NCBI GenBank assembly: GCA_004794655.1
Contig: SMMW01000619.1
Coordinates: 3,589,001-3,653,000, forward strand
Source: Marisa cornuarietis
Taxonomy: Eukaryota > Mollusca > Gastropoda > Architaenioglossa > Ampullariidae
DNA length: 64,000 nucleotides
Direction: 5' to 3'
Shown here: piece by piece, positions 25,401 through 40,200 of the stretch
Numbering within the stretch: position 1 is the stretch's first letter
Layout: each line of letters starts with the position of its first letter
Translations under genes and position numbers: made by a program
The notes under the pieces: model-generated
What the model was told of the DNA's origin: nothing
Database searches by the model: none
The model's input: only the letters and a program-made list of their open reading frames with translations

Positions 25401-28400
25401 TTTATCACCGTTTAGTTTAAGCTTGGTTTTTACCATCCAGCCCTTGACATCGCTGATACAAGCTTCTAGAGAGCTAATAGCAGAGTGAGACTCAGCCGGT
25501 GGAGTGGAACAGTAAAGCTGCGTGTCATCAGCATAGGACTGATGAGAAACCTGGTGAGACTGGATGCACGATGAAAGTGTACAGGATAAACAGATAAACA
25601 GAACTGGGCCAAGTACTGAACCTTGGGGAACACCACAGAGAAGTGGAGCAGGGTGAGATGTCTCACCGTCAACTAACACAGTCTGGGTCCTATTAGTGAG
25701 ATAGGAGTTGAACCATGAGAGGGCAGGACCAGAAATTCCGTAGAGGGTGTGGAGTCTACGAAGCAGCAGAAAGTGGTGTATTGTGTCGAATGCAGCAGAC
25801 AGGTCCAACATAGTTAAGGGAGAAACATCATCACTGTCAAGAGCAGATAATACGTCTGTCGTTACTCTAATAAAAGTAGTCTCAGTGCTGTGAAAGGGTC
25901 TATATGCCGATTGAGCTTGTGGGAGAAGATGGTGGTCTTTCAAGTAAGCCCAGAGCTGTGTCAAAACTATTTTCTCTATGAAAAGAAAAGTTGGAAACTG
26001 GGTGGTAGTTGTTCAGCACATTGACATCAAGCGTGGATTTCTTAAGAAGTGGCCTCACCAGCGCAATTTTGAACAAAGATGGGAAAACACCTGACGACAA
26101 GCTGACATTTACAATATGTGTGATGGAAGGAAGTAAAATACCTAGACACTCGAGAAGAAGGCTTGTGGGCATTGGATCTAGCTCGCAAGTTGTTGGTTTA
26201 GCTTTCAGAATAACCGCTTTCACATCAGCCTCAGAGACTGGGAGAAACTTAATTGGTCATAGAGCATCCCGGGAGGACATCACTGGAGATGCTTTCTGGT
26301 GAAATAATCACTAAAAACTTGTGGCAGCCGTGAAACAGAGTAGGCAGTGGGCAGTGGTGTTGTCGTGCGAAATCCAGTCAATTGGAGGTTATGTAGTTAA
26401 TTATTTGGCCCTGAAGATATTATGTTTTAGCCTTGTAAATGCATTTTACAACGCTTCGCTTTGCGGCATTATAAATTTCTTTGTAGATGTCGAGTCCAGT
26501 CTTCCGCCAAACACGTTCAGCTCGCCGACGAGTGCGCTTCAGGTCACAGAGTTCGACACGGATGTGTGAATACCAAGGCGCACATTTAGACTGGCGCATC
26601 AGACGTCGAGACACTGGGTCACGTGGTCATCAACTACTCGACGTAAAACACAGTCAAGTTGCTCGGCAGAGGGTGGTTGGAGGAGCGCCATCTGCAGCTG
26701 TGCTTTGAATGCCAGTCTATCAACATTTTGTAATGAGCGAGTGGATCTAAAAACTAGCACAGATGATGGGCATTTGCGATCAAGTTCGATCAGTACATAG
26801 TAGTGGTCAGGTGAGAGATCGTGGGAAACATCAACTGACTGGACTAAGTGGTCATCAGGTCGATGTATGACCCAGTCCAAGATGTGATCTCTTTTGTGAG
26901 TTGGCTGCGACACGGACTAGACAAAACGAAGGTGTGCAGCATTTCTGACAGTTTGACAGTGTCAGGGCGAGAACTGTTGTCGAAGTGCACATTAACATCT
27001 CCAAGGAGAATTGCGGGTCCAATTAGCGCATTGCTATAATCCAAGAGATCATGGAATTCTGAGAAAAATGTAGAGGCTGTAAGTTTGTTCCTGGCGCTAG
27101 GAGGAGGTCTGTAGATGCAGAGCAGGTGCATCGTGCAATGAGGAGCCGAAGAGGAGACTTGTACAAATTCAAAAGACGTGTGAGGGAAGGATACGGCAGT
27201 AGTAAAAGACAGATACTTGGCAAGTGATGATCTGTAGATTACTGCAATGCCACCATCACTATCTAGGGCGGGGAACAGATATCAGGCAGTAGCCCACTGG
27301 AGTGAGATCAACACACACGCTCTCGTCACCTCGCTGTTAAGGCCACGTCTCATTGATGATATCAAGGTGGCGGTCTGTGACAAATTCTGCGATTTCAGCT
27401 CGCTTCAGTGACTGTTGTGCAGACGATACAGACTGGGCGTTGAAAAGTCCAACGTGGAGGCGAGTGTTCAGTCTCCTGTTTTCAGACGATCATGTTGGTT
27501 TGGTCGCCGACATGTAAAATTATTCGACCCAACTGGTTCACTCTGATCACGTCTATACTGATGCGGATGCTGATGTCTGGGGGAAACATGATTCAGCAGA
27601 GTTGACAACACACAGCGAAGCTTTCACAATAAGGAGTCAGTCTCAGTCAGCCATAAGACCAACCTGAAAGATTTACGTTTTTTGCAGATATCGGTAGATA
27701 TATGCGACATAAACCTAACCTGTAAATTGTAGCCTCCAAAACCCATCAGTTAATGAATTATCCGCTAGCATGACTATCCTGGATTCTGTTCTGTCTTTAC
27801 AGATGGCTCCAAAGTCCTAAATGGTGGCCCGGTAGCTGCGGCAGTAGTTCCGTCCTGCCAGCCGCAACGGGCCTCTTCTGCCCGACTTGTGGATGGCTGC
27901 TTTATTTTCTTTGCGGAACTTCACGCCATCTTGCTAGCCTTGCAGCATGTTCACCGCTCTTCGGAGCAAAACTTTCTGGTCATCCCAGACTCGTTATCTG
28001 CTCTCCAAGCCCTTCTCTACCACCATTCAGATCACCCCCTCGTGATCCAGATTCATACGATCCATGTAGTTCTACTCCAGCAAAAAAGACATTGTTTTCA
28101 TCTAGGCTCCTGGCCATGCTGGAATCCCACGCAATGTTCGAGCGGACCAAGCCGCCAAGGCTGCATGTCAGTCTCCTGGTAAACTACACTCGATAGTATC
28201 AGCAGACTGTAAATCTATTTTCTCGGCCTATGTTCAGTCCTTGTGGCAACGCCACTGGGAAACTTTGGGCCAAAATAAATTACATGCCAGCCTCCCCTCT
28301 CTTTCAGATCGCTTGCCTTGATGCCGTCCTGTGCGGCGGGAGGAGGAAGTTCTTTCCAAACTAAGACTAGGACACACGTATGCCACGCAGTCGCACCTTT

Positions 28401-31400
28401 TACGAGGTAAACCACCGACAGTCAGTCCTTGGTGTCAAGGATTTTTAATGTTGTACATGTTTTAATTATTTGTCCTAGACTCCAGAGTATCCGCCCAATT
28501 TTTTTTTTTTTTTTTTTTTTTTTACTGCAGGCTGCTTGTTTTCTTTGTTTAGGCCCGTCCCATCGGCAGCTATTTTCACCTGTTTATGGCGGATAGGGCT
28601 TTATAATAAGATTTAAGCATTTATGCCTGACAGTTTTTGATTTTTTGTTTGTTGGTGGCCTTTTTGGGTCATTCACATCATTCACATTTCGCATCATTCA
28701 CAATATTGGCAGCCGTCAACACTAAACAGAGAGAAAGAATGAATGACGATTCGGGTTATTCGGACGCTGAGAGTCTTCATTTCTCGTGTTTCTAAAAAAA
28801 CTGCTACTTTAGCACGAAATATTCAGACTTTCAGCGTCCAAATAATCCCAGATGTCGCTCATTCTCTGTTTTGTGTAGGCGATTGTCAATGTTGTGAATG
28901 GTCCACTAGTGTGACATAGTACACTTTTAGCGGCCTTGTTGATCGCAGATGCGATTCGCAGTGGATAATTAATTAACGGATGGGTTTTGGAGGCTCAAAT
29001 TTACATGTAAGTTTTATATCGCCTTTATCTACCGATATCTGCAAAAACAAAAAAACCATTCAGGTTGGTCTTTAATCTCCCCATGATTCCGCTTTGCTCA
29101 TTGTCGTACGAAAAGTGAGGTCTCTTTATCATCTGGAAGACTTTTTAAGTTAAAAGCAGCTATTTCTCTGCCCTTTACTGCTCAAAGTCTAAATTAACCT
29201 TACAGATGTATTGTTACTCTTCCCACTAAACTACTCGCTGGTACATGTGTTGCTCTAAATTATCGCCGTACTGACCAGCTCACAGACTGATGGCGGCGGT
29301 GTGGAGTTTCAGCTAGTAACACCTTTCTGGGAATGGTCAAGCGTTTACTGCTTTCAAGCGGTTTTTGAATGACTAAAGTTTTCCTTCCTGATTCCTGGTG
29401 GGGATAACAATTTTGCATTTTCCCGGGCACCACATGTGTGAAACGAAAGAAATACACAAATGTTGGCAGGCCTGCGTGCTTTGACCGCTTTGATTGAGCT
29501 CAGTTATTAATTTTTATAGAATAACTGTTAAAACATGCTTAAAGCTGCTCTCTGGATGTCAAAATTCAAGACTTGATTTACCTTCTTTAATCTTCTAAGC
29601 GGATTGATATTAATATTGGCAAAAGGTATTCAATTGCAGTGTAAAAAATACTATATTTAATGTGTAATGCAGAGCTAAATTCCAGCTCACACGCTTGTAC
29701 TTAATGCACACTTTTACATTATTCTCTCTCTCTCTCTTACACACACCATATCTCAATGACACATTGCAGTGTAGGAGAGAAATTGGATCTGGTTTTCTTA
29801 TGACATGTAATGAAGTAATCAGGTAATAGCTACGGCTATTTTAGAAAAGGTGTCTTTAATGAAGGCAGCATCTACTCGCCTTTTAGTCTGCGGCTGACGC
29901 TAGGTTTAAAGGTAAATACCTCATATGTGTCAGCTAGAGTGCTGTCAGCAGTGACTCAATTCTACAGTTTGAGGGTGGTGAATGACATAACAATCATGTC
30001 TGAGAATACTTAATAATGTAAAGTATATTACAAAACATATGTCGATGTGACATAAATGCACACCGGTGTACATTTCTTAAGTGAAGTGAGTTCATTTACA
30101 AAAACTTGGTGAGACTTCATTATTTACCTTGTCCTCGAATATCTTCACAATTTCCAGAGCCACCATGGCATGGCATGCGCGTTTCATTGCTGCATATTTG
30201 TTTGGAGCAAATCCTTTCACATGTTTCCCCGTAGTAGCCAGGAAAGCAAACTATTGACATAAAATATTCACCACGAGGAAATAATTTTAACATGAAAATT
30301 ATTTGCAATTCAGACTGTTTATAGTGGATAGTTAAAGATTTTTTAAAATCCTACTGATTTCTCTTTCTTTTCTTGGCAATAAAACATTACACAGTCAATC
30401 CTCTATAAATGATATGCCGTCGTCTCCTACTAAACTTTCAATGTTTCATATAGCTTAGTGGTGACGATAATTGTTGAACGTATCTCGTTGTTTACCGTAA
30501 GGAAAACCTCCCACAATTAAAATCTAGAAATCAAATCGTACACGTCTACAGCCAGAGACCACTTAAAAATTAAAATGGCTTTTTGCACAGACTTTTATGT
30601 AAGCCCTAAGCGAGGGATTAACACCGGGTCTGACGGGAATAGACGGTCCCTTTCTCTTCACCCTGGCCACCTGTTAGGCGTGGCTATGGCAACTCGCGGG
30701 CAAGGATGGGTGTGGTCTTGCTCTCGTTCACGATGGCTCATTGATGATTGGTGGAAGAATGCTGACTGCATTCGTCCAGTGATCTCTCTTGGTGTATGTG
30801 CGTGTAGGACTTATGAAGTTTAATTATGGGAGAAGGAACTTCCCACGACATTTTCTGGCACAACTTCAGTGCTAACGGAGCAGTTGATGAAAAGTTGACA
30901 CGTCTACAGCTTTCTTCAACGCCAAGGAACTTTTCTTCTATACCGAGACTTAAGCCAAGAAGGCGAAGATTCGGGAGAAAGTCAGAACGCTTGGGTTAAG
31001 GAACCTTGACACAAGGGACCAGTCAGCGACAATTGAATGTCAGGGCTGCCTGTCAATCATTTAGTCAGATAGCCAGATCGTTAAAGGAGCACCCGTCACG
31101 CTGCGACGACACGCGACCCTCTGCTGAGACATAAGCTGAAAGAGAGGCGCGAGAGCCATCAGAACGTGTCTAAGACGGAAGCCAGCTAACCAGGTGGACC
31201 GGTGCCGCGCTGAGGGGCGTAAGAGATACCGAGCTGCGACTGAAGAGATAGCAGCACCTTGCGACGTAGAAGATAAACACGAGACCGCAACCCCTGGTGC
31301 AGCCGCGCACTTTTTGGCAGATGAATTTTTCGGCTGGGCCAGATTTGACGAAAGGGTACCTGTAGCCTCGTCAGAGCTTCTTGTCTAGAAGGGACTTCAG

Positions 31401-34400
31401 AAGTGTATTTACTAGCATTTACGCCTTTTTATTTTGTCCAGACCCAAGCGACGTACTTTTCACAAAACTGCTTTTACTAGAGTAGAAGCGTAGAACTCAA
31501 GAGACGGGGGCTGAAATTGGCCTGAGGCTTGACACTTTTTTTTCTCCCGAACAGCTAACGGGTGCAAACAGCTGAAAGCACCAATAGCATGGAGACTTCG
31601 TAGGTATTTTGCTTCACTTGTGCCTCATTAAATTCCTTTCTTCTCTTAGTTTGCTTCGCTTGTATTTAGATCGGTGAAGAGCGTCTGGGGGAGGCTCGTA
31701 GACCATGTTCTGAAATTTTCGGTTTTTGACATTGTACGTTACGTTCCCTTGCAGGATTATTCTAACGTGGGTGAGAAGAGTTACCCATTTTCCAGCCAGT
31801 GTATCAGCAAAGGCAAGTACCCAACTGGCCTACAGAATAATACCATAAGCTCCTTTGCCTGAAGTCATCGCTTACGTGGGGAAATCAGTTTTACTTTAAA
31901 TATTTTATTACACTCACTATTAACAAGGTAAAATCCTGAATAACATATTAATTTTTAAGTAGACTTAAAGACCAGAATAAAGCCTTCTGATCTGAAAAGT
32001 GTAAGTCACATCTGCACCTTTTAAAATATCTGTTTAAGGTTCTTTAATAGAGATCCGAACGACTTGTCCGCTTGATCTTTGTCAAAATCATATAATTTAA
32101 TGATTCTGTGGCACCGATTGATGACTTCACGAGGTAATTATTTTTGGGCTTTCATTAATTATTGTTAGAAACAGACGTTAAACAGGCCTATGAAGGTTCA
32201 TACACGAGTTCCCCGCCCGCCCGCCCCCCCCCCACACACACACACACATTATAAATGTTAATCCAAATGTATGCACTAATACTCACATTCGTAACAGTAA
32301 CACATTTCAACTGGCAGTCAGTTAATCAATGAGTAGACATGATCAAAGCAACATGCATTTCCGCTTTTCTGCTTGTCTACGTTGAATAAGTATGACATGG
32401 CTAAAACAGCTTTCTTACCCCACGCTTGAACTTCGCAGATACTAAGAAAGTATTTGTCTCCTCTTTCGTCGCCAAGCTTGTACAGTTTAACATACTGTCC
32501 CTCTTGGTTACACACAAAATGTGACGGGTGTTCAATTGGCGTACGGACTGTGGCGATAACATTGTCGCTTACATCAACTTTGACGCCGGCGTGCACTGCA
32601 TCAGTAACTGAAGAAGAAATAGCAGTCCAAAAGTTGGCGATGATGATGATGATAAAAATAATTTGCTCAGAGCTCTTAACAAGTAAGATAAAGAAAAACA
32701 GGCCTAATCTAGGTAAATTTACATACTAGCATAAATACATACACATATATAATCGTACAACAGACATTCCCAAAGAACAAACAAACACTTTGCGCGAGCG
32801 CACGGTCAGGATACGGAGGGGTTAAGGCCCTAATTTAAAAAAACGTACTTAAAGGTGGCCAAAGAATCCGCGTAACGAAGACTTAAGGGTAATTTGTTGC
32901 AAGTTAATGGGTATTGATAGTCAAAAGACCTCTGCCCATACCTCTATTGTGTTATTGGGACTCAAAGAAGCCAAACGTCGGACGTACTTAACGCCACTAA
33001 CTTGGCCGCTAAATGTTCCCGCTCGAAAGCCCAGCTGGAAGCTGGCTAATTAAAAGCTAAGTATTAGCCATAACTGTGGTACACATCGCAACATACCTTA
33101 GAGATAAGGAACTGACAACTAACAGTTTTGCTGCCATCTACAGGTCATGGTCAAGTGATAAACTTAATATTTAGGGGGTGGGGTCCCTGTTATACGTTTA
33201 TTTGTACATCTTCACACATATTGCCCGGCTACAAAAATAGATCCTTCTTTGCGCTTATTTTATGTATTACTTCATTTACTATATATTACGGAAACTATAT
33301 TCTGATGACGGTGTTTAACGACCCCGTCTTCTTTGATATCGACGAGTAACAAGGAATAGAGGCAATGTACAAGCTGTCGTGTCGCCACCAAGTCTACGCA
33401 CTCCTGCCGTTGTTGACAACTAAAGAAAATTAAAGAAAAAGGGAAGGACAGAAAGGTCCACACGTAGAGATGTCGTGGCAACACTGCCAGACTTAACTGA
33501 TCGTCTGCTCAAAGCCTGTAATCCCTGGTACTGTCCACTGTTCTCGTCAGTTTACCGCCTTTCTGGATTACAGATGACGGAGGTTGGGGGTGGGTGGGGA
33601 GGAGCTCGTGCGATAAAGATGAAAACTAATAATAAAATTAAAAAGACCCTAGGTTACATTGTTCGTTACTTTAACTAATAGATTGTGGCATAACAATGTC
33701 AAATGCCTAAGATATTGTCACCAGCAGTTACATCTGTAAAAATGCAATTTGAAATGCGGAAGTGATTGAATCATTATGTCCAGTTCCAACAAAGCTATGA
33801 CAACAAAGAAGAGAGGATAGGGAGTAAAAGACGGTCGGAAAAAAAATCAAGAACAAAATTCAAAAATACACAAATGTGTAAAAAAAGTGTAAAAATATTT
33901 TTGAAACTTTTATCTAAACTGTAATTAAAAGTGTAAAATAGTTTATTCTTCTTTATGTCTCGGTATTTCCTTTAACATAGATAATATATCTATAGAATTT
34001 AAAATATAAAAGTGTGAGGGGAATCAAAGACTGTAGATTATTGACAATCTTTTGGGGCACTCTTGGAGCCTGGAACACTTAGGCCCCTAATATTTCAATA
34101 TTTTAATTTATATGTATTAGTACATTTCAATTTAAAGGGTGTCTAAATTTCTAGGGATAATTAGATTGGTCTGCATAACGTTTCCCCGGCATTCAACTGA
34201 CATCTTTCAGACGAGACACCCACACGAGGTCAGTAAAAGACTTGTAACAGGCAAACCGTTGGAGAGACTGGAGTGACATGGAGACGGCAGTTGTCCACTG
34301 CAACCCGCCAGGGACTCTTCTTCCGAGTGGGATTCGTCGAAGATCTCTGAGGCTCTGCGGTCTTCCACAGCAGTAACTACAGACGCTAAAACATTCCTAC

Positions 34401-37184
34401 TCTGAATCGTCGCAGACTGAGGATACCTACAGCAAGGCAGGTCTTCAGGCCGGGATCTACTCTTGTGTTCCGCGGGGATTTTATATTGATTCGAAGATTT
34501 AAATTGTGATTCGTGAATTTGGATGCACTTTTTCCTTGCAATCCTACACGTTTTTTGGGCACAGTTCGCCGGTCATTAACCCAGGTGAACCTGTATGCGG
34601 ACCGTTCACCTGACTTGATATACCTGACCGTCGAAACGACAAACCAGACAGGTGACATTTTCCGGGTAAAAGGAACCTAACCTTCAGTATAGGGCAGTTT
34701 CATTAGTTTTAGACAGTTCTCTAATTTTTACCATCTTATTTCTAATTTTCCTTTGGAACATTAAATGTTGGAATCGTTGGCCGGCCCTTTTTTGTGTGAA
34801 AAAGGAAGAAGAGTGCCGCGAGCGTAGCTACATGTAGATGTACACTCACGCTCGCATCCAGTTATAAGTGAACTCTTCACCCAAAACCTTACAATCACCA
34901 ACACAAAAATAGGTAAGTAAATTTAAAATAGATTCATTTACATTATTTACACACGAAAACCAATTGTACCCCACTCAACATATACATACGCCGGTAATAC
35001 CTGTCGCCTACTTTTAATGCCTAATTCTACTTACGTTACTAAATTACTTCTCCCGCTACTCACAATAGGGGACCTAACGGGAAAGAGTATTGCGAGATAT
35101 GTGAGCCACTTGACAGCAGACTAGAACACCTACACGGTGCAAAGGTACTTCTCCCATACTCGAAATAATCAAAGGGAAGGAATGCCCCCCTTGCGCTGCG
35201 GTGAACAGGGTGGAGGCACTGCATGTTGCCTGCTATTTAAACACAAACAAGTGGGTGATACCTCACCCGTTTCAGGGTCGCTGCTCTCGACCGCACGGCT
35301 GACAAGTCAAGAGAAGGGAAGGGGGTGCAGGGTTGAGAGAACAAACCGATGTGAGCGATACATCCTTCCGAAAACAAGCGCTCTACCTAAATAAAGTTCA
35401 CCTCAAAGGTTTTCACTCAGAGGGAAACATTTTAGAATTATAGTTCTAGAGTTTTCTCTTGAATTGTCAGAATATCACGTCTGGGTATTAAGTCTTGTTG
35501 ACTGCATTCAGCACAAAACATATTTCACTCCATTTTTTCATAGGACTGTGTAAACTGTTATACGAAAAAGAGAGAGGGTGGAAGCCTTCATTTTTTCAGC
35601 AAAATAAGCACACATGCAACACTACTGATGTAGGAAGAAATATATTTATCACCTATCTTTGTAACAATCCATACAGCAAGCTGTTACATAATATCACGTG
35701 GCCATAGTAAGCTGCCATTGTCTAGTAGATCACCTATTAATAATATGGTAACGGCAGGTACAATGATCCATAAGCTCTACAACATGTTTTCCTGTTTTTT
35801 TATGGTTTTCTGGCGTGTTTATTGAAGATGCAACTTTCTGAAATCACTGATGATAAAATCTAAAGCACGTGGAAGCTAACCGAAATATGATACAAGAATA
35901 ATAATAAAAATATGCGATCAATTGGGAACCGTTTCTTCATCTTAGACAAAAAGTGTATAATATTGTAAAGTACAAAAATGAAATGAGAAAGAAAAGTAAG
36001 GAGATAGTTTTTGAATTTACCAAACAAGCTAGTAACATTTCTGAGTTATGTTGAAATAATATTTTTTTCTGTAAATTTTAATTTAGTTAATGTCGCAGCT
36101 AAACGTGAATTGTTTGCGAAAGAACTTTTTTTTTATTGCACATTGCTGTGTTCCAGTTACATCCCGAACCTAAAACAATCGCTTTTTCTCTTGCTTTTAT
36201 GATGTTTAACCTGCTGCAAAGAATGCTTATAGGGAATGTGCAATATTCATTATAGAAAACCGCGATTATTTCAATTTTTAAAAAGTAATTCCTACAGCAA
36301 TCTGGCCAAAGCTGCCTCTTCTTGGGCAAACTAAATATTTTCAAAAATCACGGAAACTGTTAATTTTAGAATGGTATTGAATAAAGCAAACGAAATAGAA
36401 ATCTATACTACTATTTTTCTGCTCGAATACGAAATATAGTAGATACAATTTATATATTTAAATTACTGAATTATTGTAGTTCCAAAGCATGTAAAAGATT
36501 ACCTTGACTGACAGCTCTAGAGTAAGCGCCCCTGACAGCTGCTCGCACTCTTACAAATCACGTTTTTCTTCAAACGTACACACAGTAGTGCACACTCACA
36601 GACAAGCAACTAAAATCAGCCACTACTGCATTCCTGACACTGCTAGACCTTTCAAACAGATTGACAGCGAGAATGTATATCGTGTGAATGACGATACATA
36701 CCATTTTGATCCCAGTAGATGGTGACGTTTAGAATATAGTACGGTGCTTTTAGATCGACCTCCCAAAACGGATTAGCGTCACCAAGACCACTTTTTACAC
36801 AGGTAGGCGGAGAGCTACCACCGATAAGAACCAAGTTTCTGTCGTTTCTTCCATCATTAGCGAGACAAGCAGGCCCGGATGCTTCCCTCGGCGTTTTGTA
36901 AACTGAGCTCATTTTCACTGGTTTGCCCATTGCCGCATTTGCTAGAAGCATACAAGAATATTACACAAAAAATGTAAAAATACATATTTATATTTAAACC
37001 CAAAGGATAGGTCATTACTAGTCTGTTTTTGTCTATGTTATGGGGTAGTTGAGGTCACCACGACAGTGAGAGTCGGGTGTCGGGGTTTCGAATTTCAGTT
37101 TCGATATACATCTCTGCATGTGGCATCTATTTACAGGGCTGACCGACGTTGTTTTTCGCGGGTAGTCCCGTTTCCTTTGGTGGG

Positions 37185-37253
<69 letters not shown>

Positions 37254-40200
37254 GAGAGAGCACGCACGCGTGTTCGTGTATACAGTGTATGTAAAGCGCT
37301 TTAGACCAGACGTTAATGCTTGGAAAAGGCATTGTATAAATGCGCTGTTTCTTATTATTACTACCAAAAATGGCTAGTTGAGGATGCGAGAGTTTTTATA
37401 CTTGATCATACCCTTATGAGATCTGACGTTTTGGCTCACTGAGTCGGACCATTGACAACCTCCATGAGATTGACACGAACAAGCTGAAACCCAGATAGCG
37501 TTGTTTTCAGAAAGACTATTCCCTGAACACTTTTACAACCAATCTACATTGAAAGAATACTTTTTCGGCCAGAAAGACAGAATATTTTGATTTGTCTCTT
37601 CATTTCTGATTTACAAGAAGAAACTCAGCCCATTAGACTTTCTCAATAACATCCAAAAGAGTAAACAAAATTGTGTAAGTAGAAAATGCTTTATTTGGGT
37701 TCTTATACAAAAAATATTTTCTTCAGCAGCAAAAAGTCATTTTCCTGTAAAATGACCTATTAAAAACCATTATGGTTTAACTGTTCATACATATCAAACT
37801 CTATTATGCTAATTTTCAAGTTATATTAATTTCAGCTTGTAAGATACCTGACATAGCAAATGCAAAATAATTTTTTCCAAGTCTCCTGATACTTTTGATT
37901 GCATATATTGGGTTATCGTTTATTAGCAGGTCTCTAGACAAAAGGTTTAGTCTGTATTGTTTGAAAAAGTATTTTCGTTTATAGTTTATCAATTAAGCTA
38001 TCAATTATGTTTCTAGTTTCCAAAAAGCCACTAGTGACTGCTCACAATCTAGGTACAATTACTAAGCTTAAGTCAGGAAAAAGTAGTGAAAACTTTATTT
38101 ACGTCTGACTCTTTTGCTGGAATGCGAAATCACACGACACAAAACGTCACATTCTGATTTCAATATTTATTGGCCAGCATCAAATATGTCCATTAAAGGG
38201 GAAACAGAAAATCTTTGGCTATTCATGGAGATAGTTTCAAACGGCAAATTTTATTATTATTACATGTTTACAAATCTATATAAATAATAATACAATACCA
38301 ATTACAATCAATTGTCATGCTTAATTTTTTACATTTTACAAATTGAATATTTTATCTTTCAAATCGCATCATTCCGAGACTGACAAGCTGATGTTGTGCA
38401 ACATTATTTTCCGAAACATGTGTTAACATTTCGCCCCATCAAGGTAATGCAGTAGGCACACGCTGTATTTTGATGCCTGCCTAAGGCTATTATGTTTTCT
38501 GAGCGGTTCCGGTAGTTTCCAAAATAACCAACTTGAATTAAAGATATCTCTTTATTGTTCAAACACTGGGCAAAATAATATATGTCAGTGTGCTAACCAG
38601 ACGGGATTCTTCTCCCATGTACAATGTTTGAGAAGGGATTAAAGTCATAGAAAAATCAATATTACTGGGCCCCATTCATGTAATAACAGTTGATTTTTAG
38701 AAATCGAAACAAGCATGCAAAGATGACGGCTGGATTAAATAATATGTACATTTATTATGCCAATAACATCTCACTTTCCGTTGTAAGGAAAAATTAGAAA
38801 AGGAGGAGGAGCTGAACAAACAACCAAGAAAAAACGACAATAAAGGAGAAGATGGACAGTTTAAAAAGGTCAAATGTTAAGCAGAAAAGAACAATTCTTT
38901 AAAATCACGGTTTGGCAAAGAGAATAAAAGTTAATTTTACATGATAAAGTTATTTTGACAACTCAACACAAATACAATTAAAATCACTAATAAAATTAAT
39001 ACTTTAGGAGACAACGAAAAAAGCAAGATTATTAATATCGATTTTTCTAACAATACAGTATTTTTGACACCCTTTTTTGAAAAATGTATCTCGAAAGAAT
39101 AAAGAATAAAACGTGAACAAATAACTCAAACTTCTGTTACTTACATCGTTCTTGAGCTATGACGATAAAAAAAGAAAAATTATAATAGCAAACGACTGCA
39201 TAAGAAAATTAAAAGTTGTTTCTTTTTCTTCTAAACCTTTCACACACACCCCCTCGAGCCCTGCCCAAACACTAAGCAGCTCAGTCAGTTAAAATATGGA
39301 TCTCTTGAAATAAACTTAAGATGAGTTAAAATAAAACAGATTAATAAAAAAGCTTTTCAGTATGTATATCAAATATAGCTTTCCCTCCTACACTAACATT
39401 CTCTGCAACATTAATCTGCCATTACGGGCTCAGTGACAAATTACTTTCTCTAGATGATTTGATATTCATATTTATTAACTATACCTTTTTGGCTTTTCTA
39501 GAATCGGCAATCTCGGACCATACTTAACAACTGTATTTACTAAAAGCGTATGTCTGCGATAGTACTGTCACTGCTGAAACTCATTTCTTGGTCTTCCCAG
39601 CTGTTTTCTCCAAGGAACCTACAACAGTTCTGCTGGGCTTGCTCTTCCCAAACCGACAGACATACAATGTTACAATGCTTCTCTGAAACCTAAACTTGTT
39701 GTCAGTTCGTATTTGTTTGTTTGTGTTTAACGCCTTGCCAGCAACTAAGGCTATATCACGGCAAGTAATATAATCCTACTGTAAAATGTGTAGGGAACAA
39801 AACCCAAGTGAAATAACTATAACATCCAAAAAAATAAAAACCCATACAAAATGCAGGAATAACATTTGAGAGTGGGTAAATGGAGTGTTGTGGCCCCAAA
39901 AGGCCACCAACAAACCCAAACCCAAAAACTATCAGGGCATAAAAAAGCTTAAATCTTATGATAAAGCCCTATCCGCTTAAAAAAGTAAAACTAGCTGCCC
40001 ATGGGACGGACCTAAACAAAGAAAACAAGGAGCCTGCCGTAAAAAACTGCTGGCGTCCAGGAAAAGTAATTAAAACATATACAGCATTAAAAATTCCTTG
40101 ACACCAAGGACTAACTGTCGGTGGTTCACCTCGTAAAAGGTGCGACTGCGTGGCATACGTGTGTCCTAGACTTAGTCTGGAAAGACCTCCTCCCGCCGCA

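Larger units (their letters stand above)
27655..29072. mobile_element. Fold-back (long palindromic) element split by a LINE
   Basis: The left arm (27655-27767 plus about 28675-28795) is the reverse complement of the right arm (about 28796-29072), allowing mismatches. Examples: AAGACCAACCTGA at 27655 against TCAGGTTGGTCTT at 29060-29072, GCAGATATCGGTAGATA at 27680 against TATCTACCGATATCTGC at about 29026-29042, and GCCTCCAAAACCCAT at 27731 against ATGGGTTTTGGAGGC at about 28981-28995. The inner arms pair around ATTCGGACGCTGAGAGTC (28757) and GACTTTCAGCGTCCAAAT (28828). A 0.9 kb LINE fragment interrupts the left arm, with about 70 bp of left arm missing. No transposase is seen; this looks like a non-autonomous DNA element. 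Confidence 0.75.
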
